A stretch of 26,459 nt of DNA from a virus. The position numbers and the translations under genes were made by a program. The stretch covers positions 1-26,459 of the IMG/VR virus record IMGVR_UViG_3300001846_000199. One strand, written 5' to 3'. The notes under the pieces were generated by a model. That model did not search any database. It worked only from the letters and a program-made list of their open reading frames with translations, and had not been told where the DNA came from. Positions within the stretch are counted from its first letter, which is position 1, and each line of letters begins with the position of its first letter. Of this stretch, positions 13,393 to 19,944 are shown piece after piece.

Positions 13393-14736
13393 ATGCCTAT
13401 GTACGAACCATTTGAACATCAACAAGTCACGACTGACTTCATCAACGCGAACCCGCGTTGCTTAATTACATCTGATCCTGGCACCGGTAAGACACGCTCT
13501 GTACTGGACGCAATCGTGGGCCGCGGAACACGAACCTTGGTTCTCGCCCCGCTATCCATCTTGGAAGCATCGTGGGCAGATGACATCGAGAAGTTCCAAC
13601 CTAACCTGACATATGCCGTGGCATATGCCAAAAACCGTGAAGACGCATTTACCGAGTCCAATGCAGATGTAGTAATTACCAATCACGATGCCGTGAAGTG
13701 GATCGCTAAACACTACTACGTGCTATGTGGTTTCGACACGCTTGTTATCGACGAGTTCACTGCATTCAAAAACAAAGACTCTCAACGCAGCAAAGCATGC
13801 TTAAAGATTGCAGAAGCGTTTACCAACCGTATCGCAATGTCCGGTACGCCTAACAGCAACGGCATTCTGGATATCTGGCATCCAACATTAATTATCGACG
13901 ACGGCGAGCGTCTGGGCCGTCGCTTCTACAGCTTCCGTTCTTCTGTATGTACTCCCCGTTTCAACGGCTTTGCTAATGAGTGGGTACAGAAGAACGATGC
14001 AGAAGAAGTCGTAGCCGCAGCTCTGAGTGACATCAACATTAGGTACGAGCTAACCGAATGTATCGACATGCCAGAGCAAACAATCAGAACTATGTTTGTC
14101 ACATTGCCTAAAAAGATCAGACAACAATACGAAGATCTCAAAGAAGACTCCGTGTTGTACACCGGAGCAGCGACGATCAACGCAGTGCATGCCGGTGCCA
14201 AGGTAAAGAAGCTTCTTCAGCTATGTACCGGTGCTGTATACGACGAGCGCGGCGAGACACAACAGATACATAAAGAACGTTATGACCTTGTAATGCAGCT
14301 TGTTGAACAGCGTGCGCAATCGCTTGTGGCCTTCAACTGGAAACACGAAGAGCGTTACATGACCGAGCTCGCAGACAAGCTGGGTATCAAGCACGCAACA
14401 ATCGACGGCAGCACACCAGCCGCCAAGCGCAAAGAAATTGTTGATCGGTTGCAAGCCGGACAGCTTCAGGTGGTGTTCTGTCACCCCCAATCAGCAGGTC
14501 ACGGTTTGACTATGACCAAAGCAAAAACAGTTATCTGGGCTTCGCCTACCTACAACGCGGAGCACTACCAGCAATTCAATCGACGCATCTATCGAGCCGG
14601 TCAGACAGACAAAACCGAAGTCATACAGATTGCAGCGCGCGACACCTGGGAAACAGACGTGTACGAAAAGCTGCAAGGCAAAGTCGATCGAATGGACGAG
14701 CTACTCGGAATTCTAAACAAACTAAAAGCAGCCTAA
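13393..14736 (+). CDS. SNF2-like SF2 DNA helicase/translocase
   Basis: About 447 residues. Motif I is DPGTGKT (28-34), motif II is VIDEFTAF (Asp120, Glu121), motif III is SGTP (150-153), and motif VI is FNRRIYRAGQTDK near the C-terminus. These are the SNF2/DEAD-like SF2 motifs, in the usual order and near the usual length of phage versions. Phage members remodel DNA in replication or recombination; translocation without strand separation is possible. The start is uncertain (GTG 13390, ATG 13393 or ATG 13399); a GAG-containing element upstream may favour the latter two. It sits behind the promoter/operator at 13345-13373 and heads the cluster of recombination-type genes. Confidence 0.9.
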   Translation: MPMYEPFEHQQVTTDFINANPRCLITSDPGTGKTRSVLDAIVGRGTRTLVLAPLSILEASWADDIEKFQPNLTYAVAYAKNREDAFTESNADVVITNHDAVKWIAKHYYVLCGFDTLVIDEFTAFKNKDSQRSKACLKIAEAFTNRIAMSGTPNSNGILDIWHPTLIIDDGERLGRRFYSFRSSVCTPRFNGFANEWVQKNDAEEVVAAALSDINIRYELTECIDMPEQTIRTMFVTLPKKIRQQYEDLKEDSVLYTGAATINAVHAGAKVKKLLQLCTGAVYDERGETQQIHKERYDLVMQLVEQRAQSLVAFNWKHEERYMTELADKLGIKHATIDGSTPAAKRKEIVDRLQAGQLQVVFCHPQSAGHGLTMTKAKTVIWASPTYNAEHYQQFNRRIYRAGQTDKTEVIQIAARDTWETDVYEKLQGKVDRMDELLGILNKLKAA

Positions 14737-14762
14737 ACCAACCTAAACGAAGAGAGACCATT

Positions 14763-15128
14763 ATGAATATTAATGAACTAATCGAAGCGCGTGCAAAGAT
14801 CAAAGAAACGATCGATGCACTCAACGCTGAACTCACAGAAGCAAAAACGTCAAAGGAAGATCTAGACCGTCAGCTTCTTACCTCATTAGACCAGCAGGGT
14901 TTGTCTCGCACTGCGAATGACAAAGCCAGCGTGTCTATCAACAACGACACAGTTCCAGACGTGACTGATTGGGATGCTCTTTATGAGCATATCAACACCA
15001 CCAAAGACTATTCGTTGTTGCAACGTCGTGTGTCTTCGACTGCATACAAAGAACTTCTGAAGCTTGGCGAAGATGTTCCTGGTCTGCAGCCACGTGAAAT
15101 ACGACGCATTAACTTTAGATCCCTTTAA
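14763..15128 (+). CDS. Conserved-looking phage coiled-coil protein (121 aa)
   Basis: GAAGAGAGACC lies directly before the ATG. The N-terminal ~45 residues form a heptad-like coiled coil (LIEARAKIKETIDALNAELT), followed by a beta-like region (ASVSINNDTVPDVTDWDALY) and a basic end (LQPREIRRINFRSL). The general layout recalls small phage DNA-binding or recombination accessory proteins, but I cannot assign it. It lies between the helicase and the 229-residue conserved protein in the same unit, each gene preceded by a GAGAGA-type ribosome-binding site. Confidence 0.62.
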   Translation: MNINELIEARAKIKETIDALNAELTEAKTSKEDLDRQLLTSLDQQGLSRTANDKASVSINNDTVPDVTDWDALYEHINTTKDYSLLQRRVSSTAYKELLKLGEDVPGLQPREIRRINFRSL

Positions 15129-15155
15129 ACATGAATCATGACGAGAGAAAATATT

Positions 15156-15845
15156 ATGTCTAAGACAGCATTAGCAGTAAAAACCGACAACCTTGTAGCA
15201 TCAACTGACAAGCTACCCGCTCACCTCGTAGGTATTGATGGCGGCCGTGGTAACGAGAACGTGGGTCAAAACGTACAGATTCCACGCGTCAAGCTGTTAC
15301 AAAAAATGTCAAACGAAGTAGATAAGCATCACGCTGCCTACATCGAAGGTTGTGAACCAGGGCATCTGGTCAACACCCTAACCAACCACAACTACGGCAA
15401 TGACTTGTATTGCATCAGCTTGCACTTCAAGACTGAGTTTGTTGTGTGGCGTTCGTTAGATGCGGGCGGCGGTTACGGTGGCGCATTTGAGTCGCAAGCT
15501 GCGGCACAAGAATACGTTGACGCGCAAGACAAACCGTCTGACTACGACATCAACGAAACTCACGCACACATCATCCTGATCAAAGATCCAGAGACTGGTG
15601 AGCTCGAGCGCTCCCCCGCCATCATGGACTTTGCTAGCTCCAAGCTTCGTGTATCAAAAGCATGGAACTCACAGATTGGCATGAAAGGTGGCGATCGATT
15701 CGCTGGCTTGTGGAAAGTTTCTGGCGTTCCTACCGAGAACAAAATGGGCAAAGCCTTCATGAATTGCGAAGTCTCGTTTGTCGGCTGGGCCCAAGAAGAA
15801 GACTACAAAACTGCGGAGGCTTTGTACGAGCAGTATTCCAAATAA
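15156..15845 (+). CDS. Conserved phage protein, putative ssDNA-binding/recombination accessory (229 aa)
   Basis: Start set at ATG 15156 (MSKTALAVKTDNL), with GAGAG nine bases upstream; an in-frame ATG at 15138 would add six residues. The core 'VQIPRVKLLQKMSNEV ... CISLHFKTEFVVWR' and the later 'PAIMDFASSKLRVSKAWNSQ' recur, to my memory, in many marine phage proteins of unknown function located near replication or recombination genes. A ssDNA-binding or DNA-end-handling role fits the context but is inferred. Beta-rich with an acidic C-terminal end (AQEEDYKTAEALYEQYSK), as is common in single-stranded DNA-binding proteins. Confidence 0.6.
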   Translation: MSKTALAVKTDNLVASTDKLPAHLVGIDGGRGNENVGQNVQIPRVKLLQKMSNEVDKHHAAYIEGCEPGHLVNTLTNHNYGNDLYCISLHFKTEFVVWRSLDAGGGYGGAFESQAAAQEYVDAQDKPSDYDINETHAHIILIKDPETGELERSPAIMDFASSKLRVSKAWNSQIGMKGGDRFAGLWKVSGVPTENKMGKAFMNCEVSFVGWAQEEDYKTAEALYEQYSK

Positions 15846-15860
15846 GTTCGTGGCTGACCG

Positions 15861-15920
15861 CCGAGCATCACTCCACTCGGTCTCCTTGACGGCATGGCCC
15901 ACCGTTGGTCACAACGGGCC
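15861..15920 (+). other. Two adjacent hairpins before the nuclease gene
   Basis: CCGAG (15861-15865) pairs with CTCGG (15876-15880). CCGTTG (15902-15907) pairs with CAACGG (15912-15917) around GTCA, extended by GGC/GCC across a three-base bulge. No T tract follows, so these are not ordinary terminators. The following gene lacks a good ribosome-binding site, so the structures could affect its translation or mark an RNA-processing site. Confidence 0.42.
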
Positions 15921-15931
15921 GCTTAATATTA

Positions 15932-16366
15932 ATGAACGAACATAGCTTTGTTAGGTCAATACATAACGCGCTTCACCCTGATGTGTACAAATGGAAAATC
16001 CATGACACGTATACGGGAGGTGTGCCTGACGCCATGTATGCAGGGCCTGCGGGTGTGCTCTTTGTTGAATACAAGTACTTAAAATCTCTCCCAAAAAAGG
16101 ACACAACCGTGATTCGTCATTCGTTATCCGCGCTTCAACAGGCCTGGTTAGAGCGCATGTCAGGAAGTACACCTGTCGCACTAATATTAGGCTGTGAAGA
16201 TACCGCACTAATAATAGTTGACGATTTCGCAGCTAATATATATAAATATAACTATGTAGAAAAAGCAATCCCACGCAAGCAGGTAGCTGCGTGGATCTAC
16301 GACATAACACACTCAGGAAGAGCATCTAATGAAAAAAGCCAGCGAGTTACCAGCAGCCGTGAATAA
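15932..16366 (+). CDS. PD-(D/E)XK nuclease, VRR-NUC/resolvase-like (144 aa)
   Basis: Start placed at ATG 15932 (MNEHSFVRSI); the in-frame TTG at 15905 lies within a hairpin and adds no motif. The catalytic pattern is short and clear: GGVPD (Asp33), then a hydrophobic strand VLFVEYKYLK with Glu46 and Lys48. The length and layout suit small phage nucleases of the VRR-NUC or Holliday-junction-resolvase-like kind. It would complement the Cas4-like exonuclease and SNF2 helicase in recombination or genome processing. Its last 38 bases overlap the XRE regulator gene, and promoter elements for that gene lie within its 3' half. Confidence 0.78.
   Translation: MNEHSFVRSIHNALHPDVYKWKIHDTYTGGVPDAMYAGPAGVLFVEYKYLKSLPKKDTTVIRHSLSALQQAWLERMSGSTPVALILGCEDTALIIVDDFAANIYKYNYVEKAIPRKQVAAWIYDITHSGRASNEKSQRVTSSRE
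16181..16246 (+). promoter_or_regulatory. Near-consensus promoter with CTAAT half-sites before the XRE gene
   Basis: -35 TTGACG (16218-16223), 17-bp spacer, -10 TATAAA (16241-16246), inside the nuclease gene and 82 bases before the XRE regulator start. Half-sites of the 17-bp palindrome surround it: CTAATATTAG (16181-16190), a CTAAT within ACTAATAATAGT (16208-16219), and AGCTAAT in the spacer (16231-16237). This would allow the regulator to control its own gene. Confidence 0.55.
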
Positions 16367-16907
16367 CTTACGACGGATCTGGAACGAAAAGAAAGCCGAA
16401 ATGAAGTTTACCCAGGTACAAGCCGCAGAAAAGCTTGGGTGGACACAAGGCGCTATCTCACACTACCTAAACAACATTACCGAACTGGGCCCCGCCGCCA
16501 CGATTAAGTTCGCCAATTTTCTCGACGTTGATCCAAGTGAAATCGACCCCGAAGTCACTGAGCATCTACCAAACATCTACACTCGGGTGATCAAATACGA
16601 CATCGGCAATCTGAAAAAACCCATCAACCGGAAACAATTTCATAAAGAAGTGAAGTCCCAGTTCTGGGTTGAAGCTTTAGCCTCAGATTTCCCTTCAGAT
16701 ATTGTTGTGGAAGGAGCACAGTTTATAGGAGTTTGTGCTCTGCGAGTATGTGTACTCAAAGACCACCCAGACGCTAAAGTTCTGCTAGTCAAAGAGCGCA
16801 AGAAAAAGCGCAGCTATGTCTGCAGAGCAGACGCACTACCCGCTAAAGACAAAATCGAAAACCTGTGGGCTGTACTAGAAGTTTCTGTCCGAACTGCTGT
16901 CGCTTAA
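16329..16907 (+). CDS. XRE-family HTH transcriptional regulator (candidate phage repressor)
   Basis: 192 residues; AGGAAGAG lies just before the ATG. Residues 27-49 form an HTH_3/XRE motif (FTQVQAAEKLGWTQGAISHY), followed by LGPAATIKFANFLDVDPSEI, typical of the lambda-repressor-like fold. The C-terminal ~100 residues (ending ENLWAVLEVSVRTA) are in the place of a LexA/CI peptidase domain, but I do not see the expected Ser and Lys catalytic context, so autocleavage is uncertain. It lies last-but-one on the + arm, not divergent from an early operon as in lambda. It is the only clear XRE-type DNA-binding regulator in the window and therefore the best candidate ligand for the 17-bp palindromes. 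Confidence 0.8.
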   Translation: MKKASELPAAVNNLRRIWNEKKAEMKFTQVQAAEKLGWTQGAISHYLNNITELGPAATIKFANFLDVDPSEIDPEVTEHLPNIYTRVIKYDIGNLKKPINRKQFHKEVKSQFWVEALASDFPSDIVVEGAQFIGVCALRVCVLKDHPDAKVLLVKERKKKRSYVCRADALPAKDKIENLWAVLEVSVRTAVA

Positions 16908-16985
16908 CGCTACAGGCTACTTGTTCGGACAAATGAAAGAAAACTACAGAAACCACGCAAAAACCCTTAAAAAAACGCTCAAGTA

Positions 16986-17014
16986 GTAATAAAAAAACAT
17001 TGTAAATTTATTAC
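16986..17014. repeat. AT-rich inverted repeat upstream of the excisionase-like gene
   Basis: GTAATAAA (16986-16993) and TTTATTAC (17007-17014) are perfect 8-bp arms 13 bases apart. They lie in the 169-base gap between the XRE gene and the excisionase-like gene. The gap contains no clear promoter. A regulator or excisionase binding site is possible. Confidence 0.4.
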
Positions 17015-17076
17015 CTCCAGTATTAAATGGTTGAAGTCCCACCTACAAACAACTTTTGTCTAGGAAGATTTCAGGT

Positions 17077-17283
17077 ATGGAAGCGATACTACTTGAGCGC
17101 TATGGCCCGTTCATGGATTTAGAAGAATTAGCCGCGCTAATGAGAATCAAAAAGCAGTCGATGTACCAACAGATTTATCGCGGCCAGCTTGATGTCCCTC
17201 ACGTACGCCGAGGTAAGAAGTACCTTTTTCCCACTCAGGAAGTAGCAAGATATTTTACTGAACAGATAAGTGTGCCAGGGTAA
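17077..17283 (+). CDS. xis-like: Excisionase-like HTH protein (68 aa)
   Basis: Start at ATG 17077 with AGGA about ten bases upstream; a TTG at 17056 would add seven residues. The product has a MerR/HTH_17-like winged-helix layout: MDLEELAALMRIKKQSMYQQ as the helix-turn-helix, then YRGQLDVPHVRRGKKYLFPT as the wing, then EVARYF. Small proteins of this kind next to an integrase gene commonly act as excisionases, or as recombination directionality factors. It ends three bases from the convergent integrase stop, an unusual tail-to-tail arrangement. Function inferred from fold and position. Confidence 0.7.
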   Translation: MEAILLERYGPFMDLEELAALMRIKKQSMYQQIYRGQLDVPHVRRGKKYLFPTQEVARYFTEQISVPG

Positions 17284-17286
17284 GCC

Positions 17287-18282
17287 TTACATCCCAGCTA
17301 AATCTTCCGCCCTCAAGTTAACGTACCGAGATAATTGATCGAGTGTGCGGTGCCCTGATACAACCCGCACTTGTTCAACGCGCATTCCTCTCTCAAACAT
17401 ACGGCTAATTGCCTCATGTCGAAGATCATGGAAGCGCAAATCCTTGATGCCTATTTTGTTGGTCATTCGGGCAAATTTGTCCGAAATTGACTCGCTCCTA
17501 CGTACATGAAACAGGTTATCCCCTTGCTGAGTTGTGTTTCGTGCGCGTAGGAGCGCCTCTCTAACGCCCTTCAGAAGGGGTATTTTCGACTTACTCCTAC
17601 CACCCTCTGCCTTCTTATCTTTTCGCCACAGGTGGATTACACCGGCATCCTCGTCGATGTCTGACCACTTGAGTCGGTGTATTTCCCCCTGACGCATGGC
17701 AGATTCGACAGCAATGTCTATTGCTGTACCAATCCAGTGCTTACCAGCAGCTTCCATTAATGCGTCGTACTCACCTGGGGCGAGTCGACGCTCCCTTCGC
17801 TTACTACCCATAATGATCTTTTTCTTTTGCAGCTCATCGATAGCCTGGGCAATGACGTTCTCTCTCAGGGTAAGTCTGCTGTTATCGACAGCTTGCTTCA
17901 GATAATACATTTGAGTTTGGAGTGTGCTTGCCACAACTCGCTTACGCCGATATGCAGCGAAGTCGAGTACCTCGTCATAGGTCAGGTCATGAATGGAGAC
18001 ACCCGCAAAGTAGACTTTGATTTGATTCAGCTGTGTCCGCTTGGGGCCAGCTACCTCGAGGCCGAACCGCTCGAAGCTATGGATAAGATCATCGACTAAT
18101 GAATCTATGGTCTCTGACCGCGAACCGCGATTCGGGAGCAACAGTCCGAGATCAATGTCTTCTTCCTTGCGCCGCGCCCAAGCCTTGGCTGCAGCGTGAG
18201 ACTTGAACGTCTCGTTTACCCTTACTTTCTTATACCGTACTTCAACGTACCAACTATTTCCTCGTTTCCGTATCGATGCCAC
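17287..18282 (-). CDS. int: Tyrosine recombinase integrase
   Basis: 331 residues with a GTG start at 18282 and GGAG about eight bases upstream. The N-terminal ~50 residues (IRKRGNSWYVEVRYKKVRVN) resemble the arm-type DNA-binding domain, followed by a core-binding region (about 55-155). The catalytic domain shows Arg197 (AMRQGEI), Lys233 (SKSKIPL), His285 and Arg288 (HDLRHEA), His311 (SGHRT) and Tyr320 (SRYVNL), the complete set. It would insert the phage at a host tRNA gene through the attP core at 18361-18380, 79 bases before its own start. The gene reads away from attP, so in the prophage its upstream sequence beyond the core would be host DNA. Confidence 0.95.
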   Translation of the reverse strand: MASIRKRGNSWYVEVRYKKVRVNETFKSHAAAKAWARRKEEDIDLGLLLPNRGSRSETIDSLVDDLIHSFERFGLEVAGPKRTQLNQIKVYFAGVSIHDLTYDEVLDFAAYRRKRVVASTLQTQMYYLKQAVDNSRLTLRENVIAQAIDELQKKKIIMGSKRRERRLAPGEYDALMEAAGKHWIGTAIDIAVESAMRQGEIHRLKWSDIDEDAGVIHLWRKDKKAEGGRSKSKIPLLKGVREALLRARNTTQQGDNLFHVRRSESISDKFARMTNKIGIKDLRFHDLRHEAISRMFERGMRVEQVRVVSGHRTLDQLSRYVNLRAEDLAGM

Positions 18283-18293
18283 CGCTTTCTCCG

Positions 18294-18311
18294 TGCGTCA
18301 TATGTGCGTCA
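18294..18311. repeat. Direct repeats of TGCGTCA, candidate integrase arm sites
   Basis: Two copies, 18294-18300 and 18305-18311, are 11 bp apart, about one helical turn, between the integrase start and attP core. Two more copies lie on the other side of the core (18511-18525). The paired layout suits arm-type integrase sites. Confidence 0.55.
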
Positions 18312-18360
18312 AGGCATGTATGATCGCTCGGAAACCAAGCTACAGCAAGGGTTTGAAAAT

Positions 18361-18380
18361 TGGCGGAGAAGGAGGGATTC
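18361..18380 (-). other. attP: attP core matching a tRNA-Ser 3' end
   Basis: On the - strand the sequence is GAATCCCTCCTTCTCCGCCA. This reads as the end of a tRNA: T-loop GAAT, T-stem CCCTC, acceptor CTTCTCC, discriminator G and CCA. The G discriminator and this acceptor type suit tRNA-Ser. The match breaks off inside the T-loop, and no rest of a tRNA is present. It lies beside the integrase start, the usual place for an attachment core. The host gene is inferred. Confidence 0.75.
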
Positions 18381-18419
18381 TGCTCCCCAAAACTGTGTAA
18401 GTTGTTCTATTACAAGGAC

Positions 18420-18611
18420 TTATGTTCTTTTTACCTTCTTTTTGTGGACATACCACGAGGCTCTTAACTTCCTGATATTTCTACTTAATTTATTTTGCAT
18501 TAATTTTGGGTGCGTCAATGACGCATTCAAAAAGCGAGTTACTTTCAAGTCATCGACAGCAATAACAGACAGCGCTGCTAACGTGAACGCTAGCACATAA
18601 TGGGTAAGCAT
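18420..18611 (-). CDS. Possible small membrane or exported protein (63 aa)
   Basis: The ATG has AGAGG about six bases upstream and a TATAAT box about 24 bases before it. The N-terminus is hydrophobic (HYVLAFTLAALSVIAVDD), followed by a basic hydrophilic part (NKLSRNIRKLRA, HKKKVKRT). It could be a single-pass membrane protein. Against it, the frame contains the right-hand TGCGTCA sites, and the region may be recombination DNA only. No family recognised. Confidence 0.38.
   Translation of the reverse strand: MLTHYVLAFTLAALSVIAVDDLKVTRFLNASLTHPKLMQNKLSRNIRKLRASWYVHKKKVKRT
18511..18525. repeat. Inverted TGCGTCA pair, right arm of attP
   Basis: TGCGTCAATGACGCA contains TGCGTCA (18511-18517) and its inverted copy (18519-18525), on the opposite side of the core from the direct pair at 18294-18311. 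It is a candidate arm-type integrase site or regulator site. Confidence 0.5.
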
Positions 18612-18615
18612 AGGG

Positions 18616-18665
18616 GGCCTCTCGGTAAAGCGTAATTATATTAGCTACGAGGCCATGCAGCTAAT
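18616..18665. promoter_or_regulatory. Promoter-like box with split operator beside attP
   Basis: ATTAGCT (18640-18646) and AGCTAAT (18659-18665) are perfect inverted arms with a 12-bp spacer, a widened form of the 17-bp palindrome. On the - strand a TATAAT (18640-18635) lies directly beyond the inner arm, with no good -35. A second inverted repeat, GGCCTC (18616-18621) and GAGGCC (18649-18654), overlaps it. Transcription would run toward the 63-aa ORF, attP and integrase. Confidence 0.5.
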
Positions 18666-18683
18666 GAATAAAGATCATGCGGG

Positions 18684-18920
18684 TCATGCAAATCGGTACT
18701 TACCCCGATTCTTTTTGCGACTCACTACCTTCACATTACTAGCTTTATTGTTACGAGGATTGCCGTCTTTGTGGTGGACATCTTTCGTATCGCCCTTCTT
18801 CACTTTACCTGCGGCCAGGGCTCTGCGACGTGCAGTGTTACGGCCTGCACGATTCTTCTTTTGCTCTTCCTTGCTGTGATATTCCTTGTACTCTTTTTTG
18901 TAGTTGCGCTTAGTAGTCAT
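18684..18920 (-). CDS. Small basic HNH-like (His-Me finger) protein (78 aa)
   Basis: The product is very rich in Lys and Arg in its first half (NYKKEYKEYHSKEEQKKNRA), followed by KDVHHKDGNPRNNKASNVKV and then VVSRKKNRGKYRFA. The VHHKDGNPxNN...NxxVVSRxxNR pattern is that of short HNH-like nuclease proteins found in marine phages. Only the minimal motif is present, so it may bind or nick DNA, for example at packaging or as a homing-derived remnant. The ribosome-binding site is weak and its start overlaps the Lys-rich mini-gene by 11 bases, suggesting coupling. It is the last clear gene of the tail-side operon. Confidence 0.65.
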   Translation of the reverse strand: MTTKRNYKKEYKEYHSKEEQKKNRAGRNTARRRALAAGKVKKGDTKDVHHKDGNPRNNKASNVKVVSRKKNRGKYRFA

Positions 18921-19008
18921 AATTTTTCTTGCCTTTTTTCTTGGATTTTTTTTTCTTCTTCTTGTCTGGTTGGTTTAGATAGCATTGTTTGCCTTTACCT
19001 GCGTGCAT
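18910..19008 (-). CDS. Lysine-rich mini-protein (32 aa)
   Basis: GGAG lies eight bases before the ATG. The product begins MHAGKGKQCYLNQP and then has KKKKKKSKKKGKK before a short NYDY end; nearly half of it is Lys. It overlaps the start of the HNH-like gene. A polyanion-binding role (DNA or the membrane surface) is suggested by composition alone. Its good ribosome-binding site and position filling the only gap in this operon support a real gene. Confidence 0.5.
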   Translation of the reverse strand: MHAGKGKQCYLNQPDKKKKKKSKKKGKKNYDY

Positions 19009-19018
19009 GATGTGGCTC

Positions 19019-19498
19019 CTATACGGCTGTGATTGTGTTGTACAGAAACCCGTACAACTTGATTGTGATTCCAGATAACCCAAGGATCAGGACACTTTGG
19101 ACGGTGCCCCAGAAGACCTGCTTGCGACGGCGCTTCTGTGCGTAAATTGTTTGCTCTCGTTTCTGCCGAATCTGTCTGCGTAGGTCAGTTAGTTCTTTGT
19201 ATCCTTCGGGCCCATACGTATACAACAGCAGCTCACGCAGCTCTTTCTCTTGCTGTAGTGCCTTCTTCTTCGCAGCGAACACTTGCATCGCTTCTTGCTC
19301 GACGCTTTTTGACGAAACAATTTTCTTAAATAGCGGAGGGTTCTTAGCGTTGCGCTCGGCTTCGTTGAGATCAGAAATAGCCCCGTACCACTTTCCTAGT
19401 TGGCCAAGCGTATCTTCAACTTCTCTACCAGCACTAACCATCTTCTTCACGACATTGAACGCGGTGGTAGCTGTAGTAATAGCGGTAATGGGATCCAT
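19019..19498 (-). CDS. Conserved marine-phage protein with C-terminal membrane segment (159 aa)
   Basis: GGAG precedes the ATG by about nine bases, and the ATG overlaps the previous stop (TAATG). The N-terminus is MDPITAITTATTAFNVVKKM. The middle is an Ala/Lys/Glu-rich helical region (EAERNAKNPPLFKKIVSSKS, EQEAMQVFAAKKKALQQEKE), then YGPEGYKELTDLRRQIRQKRE, and a hydrophobic segment at about 127-150. To my memory proteins of this exact layout recur in marine podo- and myophages near tail or packaging genes without assigned function. A membrane-anchored or virion-internal role is possible; a lysis accessory role is another option. Confidence 0.62.
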   Translation of the reverse strand: MDPITAITTATTAFNVVKKMVSAGREVEDTLGQLGKWYGAISDLNEAERNAKNPPLFKKIVSSKSVEQEAMQVFAAKKKALQQEKELRELLLYTYGPEGYKELTDLRRQIRQKREQTIYAQKRRRKQVFWGTVQSVLILGLSGITIKLYGFLYNTITAV

Positions 19499-19944
19499 TA
19501 CGATGGCTCCGTTGGCCAGGTAACGTCATCGAGAGACGTAATGGAACTGTAGACCCCAGGGATATCTCGCAACTCTTGACGGTAAGTTGCCCACTCCGCT
19601 TTTTGCGTATCGTTCATTGGGCTGTCTGGCATGACCCGCCAATCACTGTCGCCTAACTTACGATCGCGCTCCATCCGTAACTCAGCCATCAGAGAAGCGG
19701 AATCAAGAACCCAACTGTAGTTTTCCCAATAGTGGTTAATTGATGGTCGTGCTGGCTTTGTCTTTATCCAACCCCCATCTCGCCAGTACCAATTGACACA
19801 TACCTCAGCGTCATCAATGCCGTAGTCGAAACTACGCACAGTTTGGCCATCGATCACTTCGCCGTCGGTAAACATACCGTCTTCAGACGGGCTGCAAGTT
19901 GCGGCGACTTCACCATTCTCTTTAACAAATGCAAATTTAATCAT
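19498..19944 (-). CDS. Tail fibre assembly chaperone (copy 2)
   Basis: The start is taken at 19944, where ATGA overlaps the stop of the fibre-tip gene; an upstream in-frame start has no support. The 148-residue product has an N-terminal beta-like half (MIKFAFVKENGEVAATCSPS) with a YWRDGGWIKT element. It ends with the phage tail assembly chaperone signature: RDRKLGDSDWRVMPDSPMND, then W..YRQELRDIP and VTWPTEP. Such proteins follow tail-fibre genes and help their trimer folding. The partner is probably the 252-residue protein encoded immediately upstream. A related protein follows the other fibre gene (25271-25810). Confidence 0.82.
   Translation of the reverse strand: MIKFAFVKENGEVAATCSPSEDGMFTDGEVIDGQTVRSFDYGIDDAEVCVNWYWRDGGWIKTKPARPSINHYWENYSWVLDSASLMAELRMERDRKLGDSDWRVMPDSPMNDTQKAEWATYRQELRDIPGVYSSITSLDDVTWPTEPS

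Noticed and set aside
18361-18380. tRNA gene
   Set aside because: Only the T-loop end, acceptor and CCA are present; no D-arm or anticodon arm exists on either side, so it is an attachment core and not a tRNA.
18196-18600. + strand ORF of 134 residues across attP
   Set aside because: It is antisense to the integrase start and crosses the attP core; composition is not protein-like and there is no ribosome-binding site.
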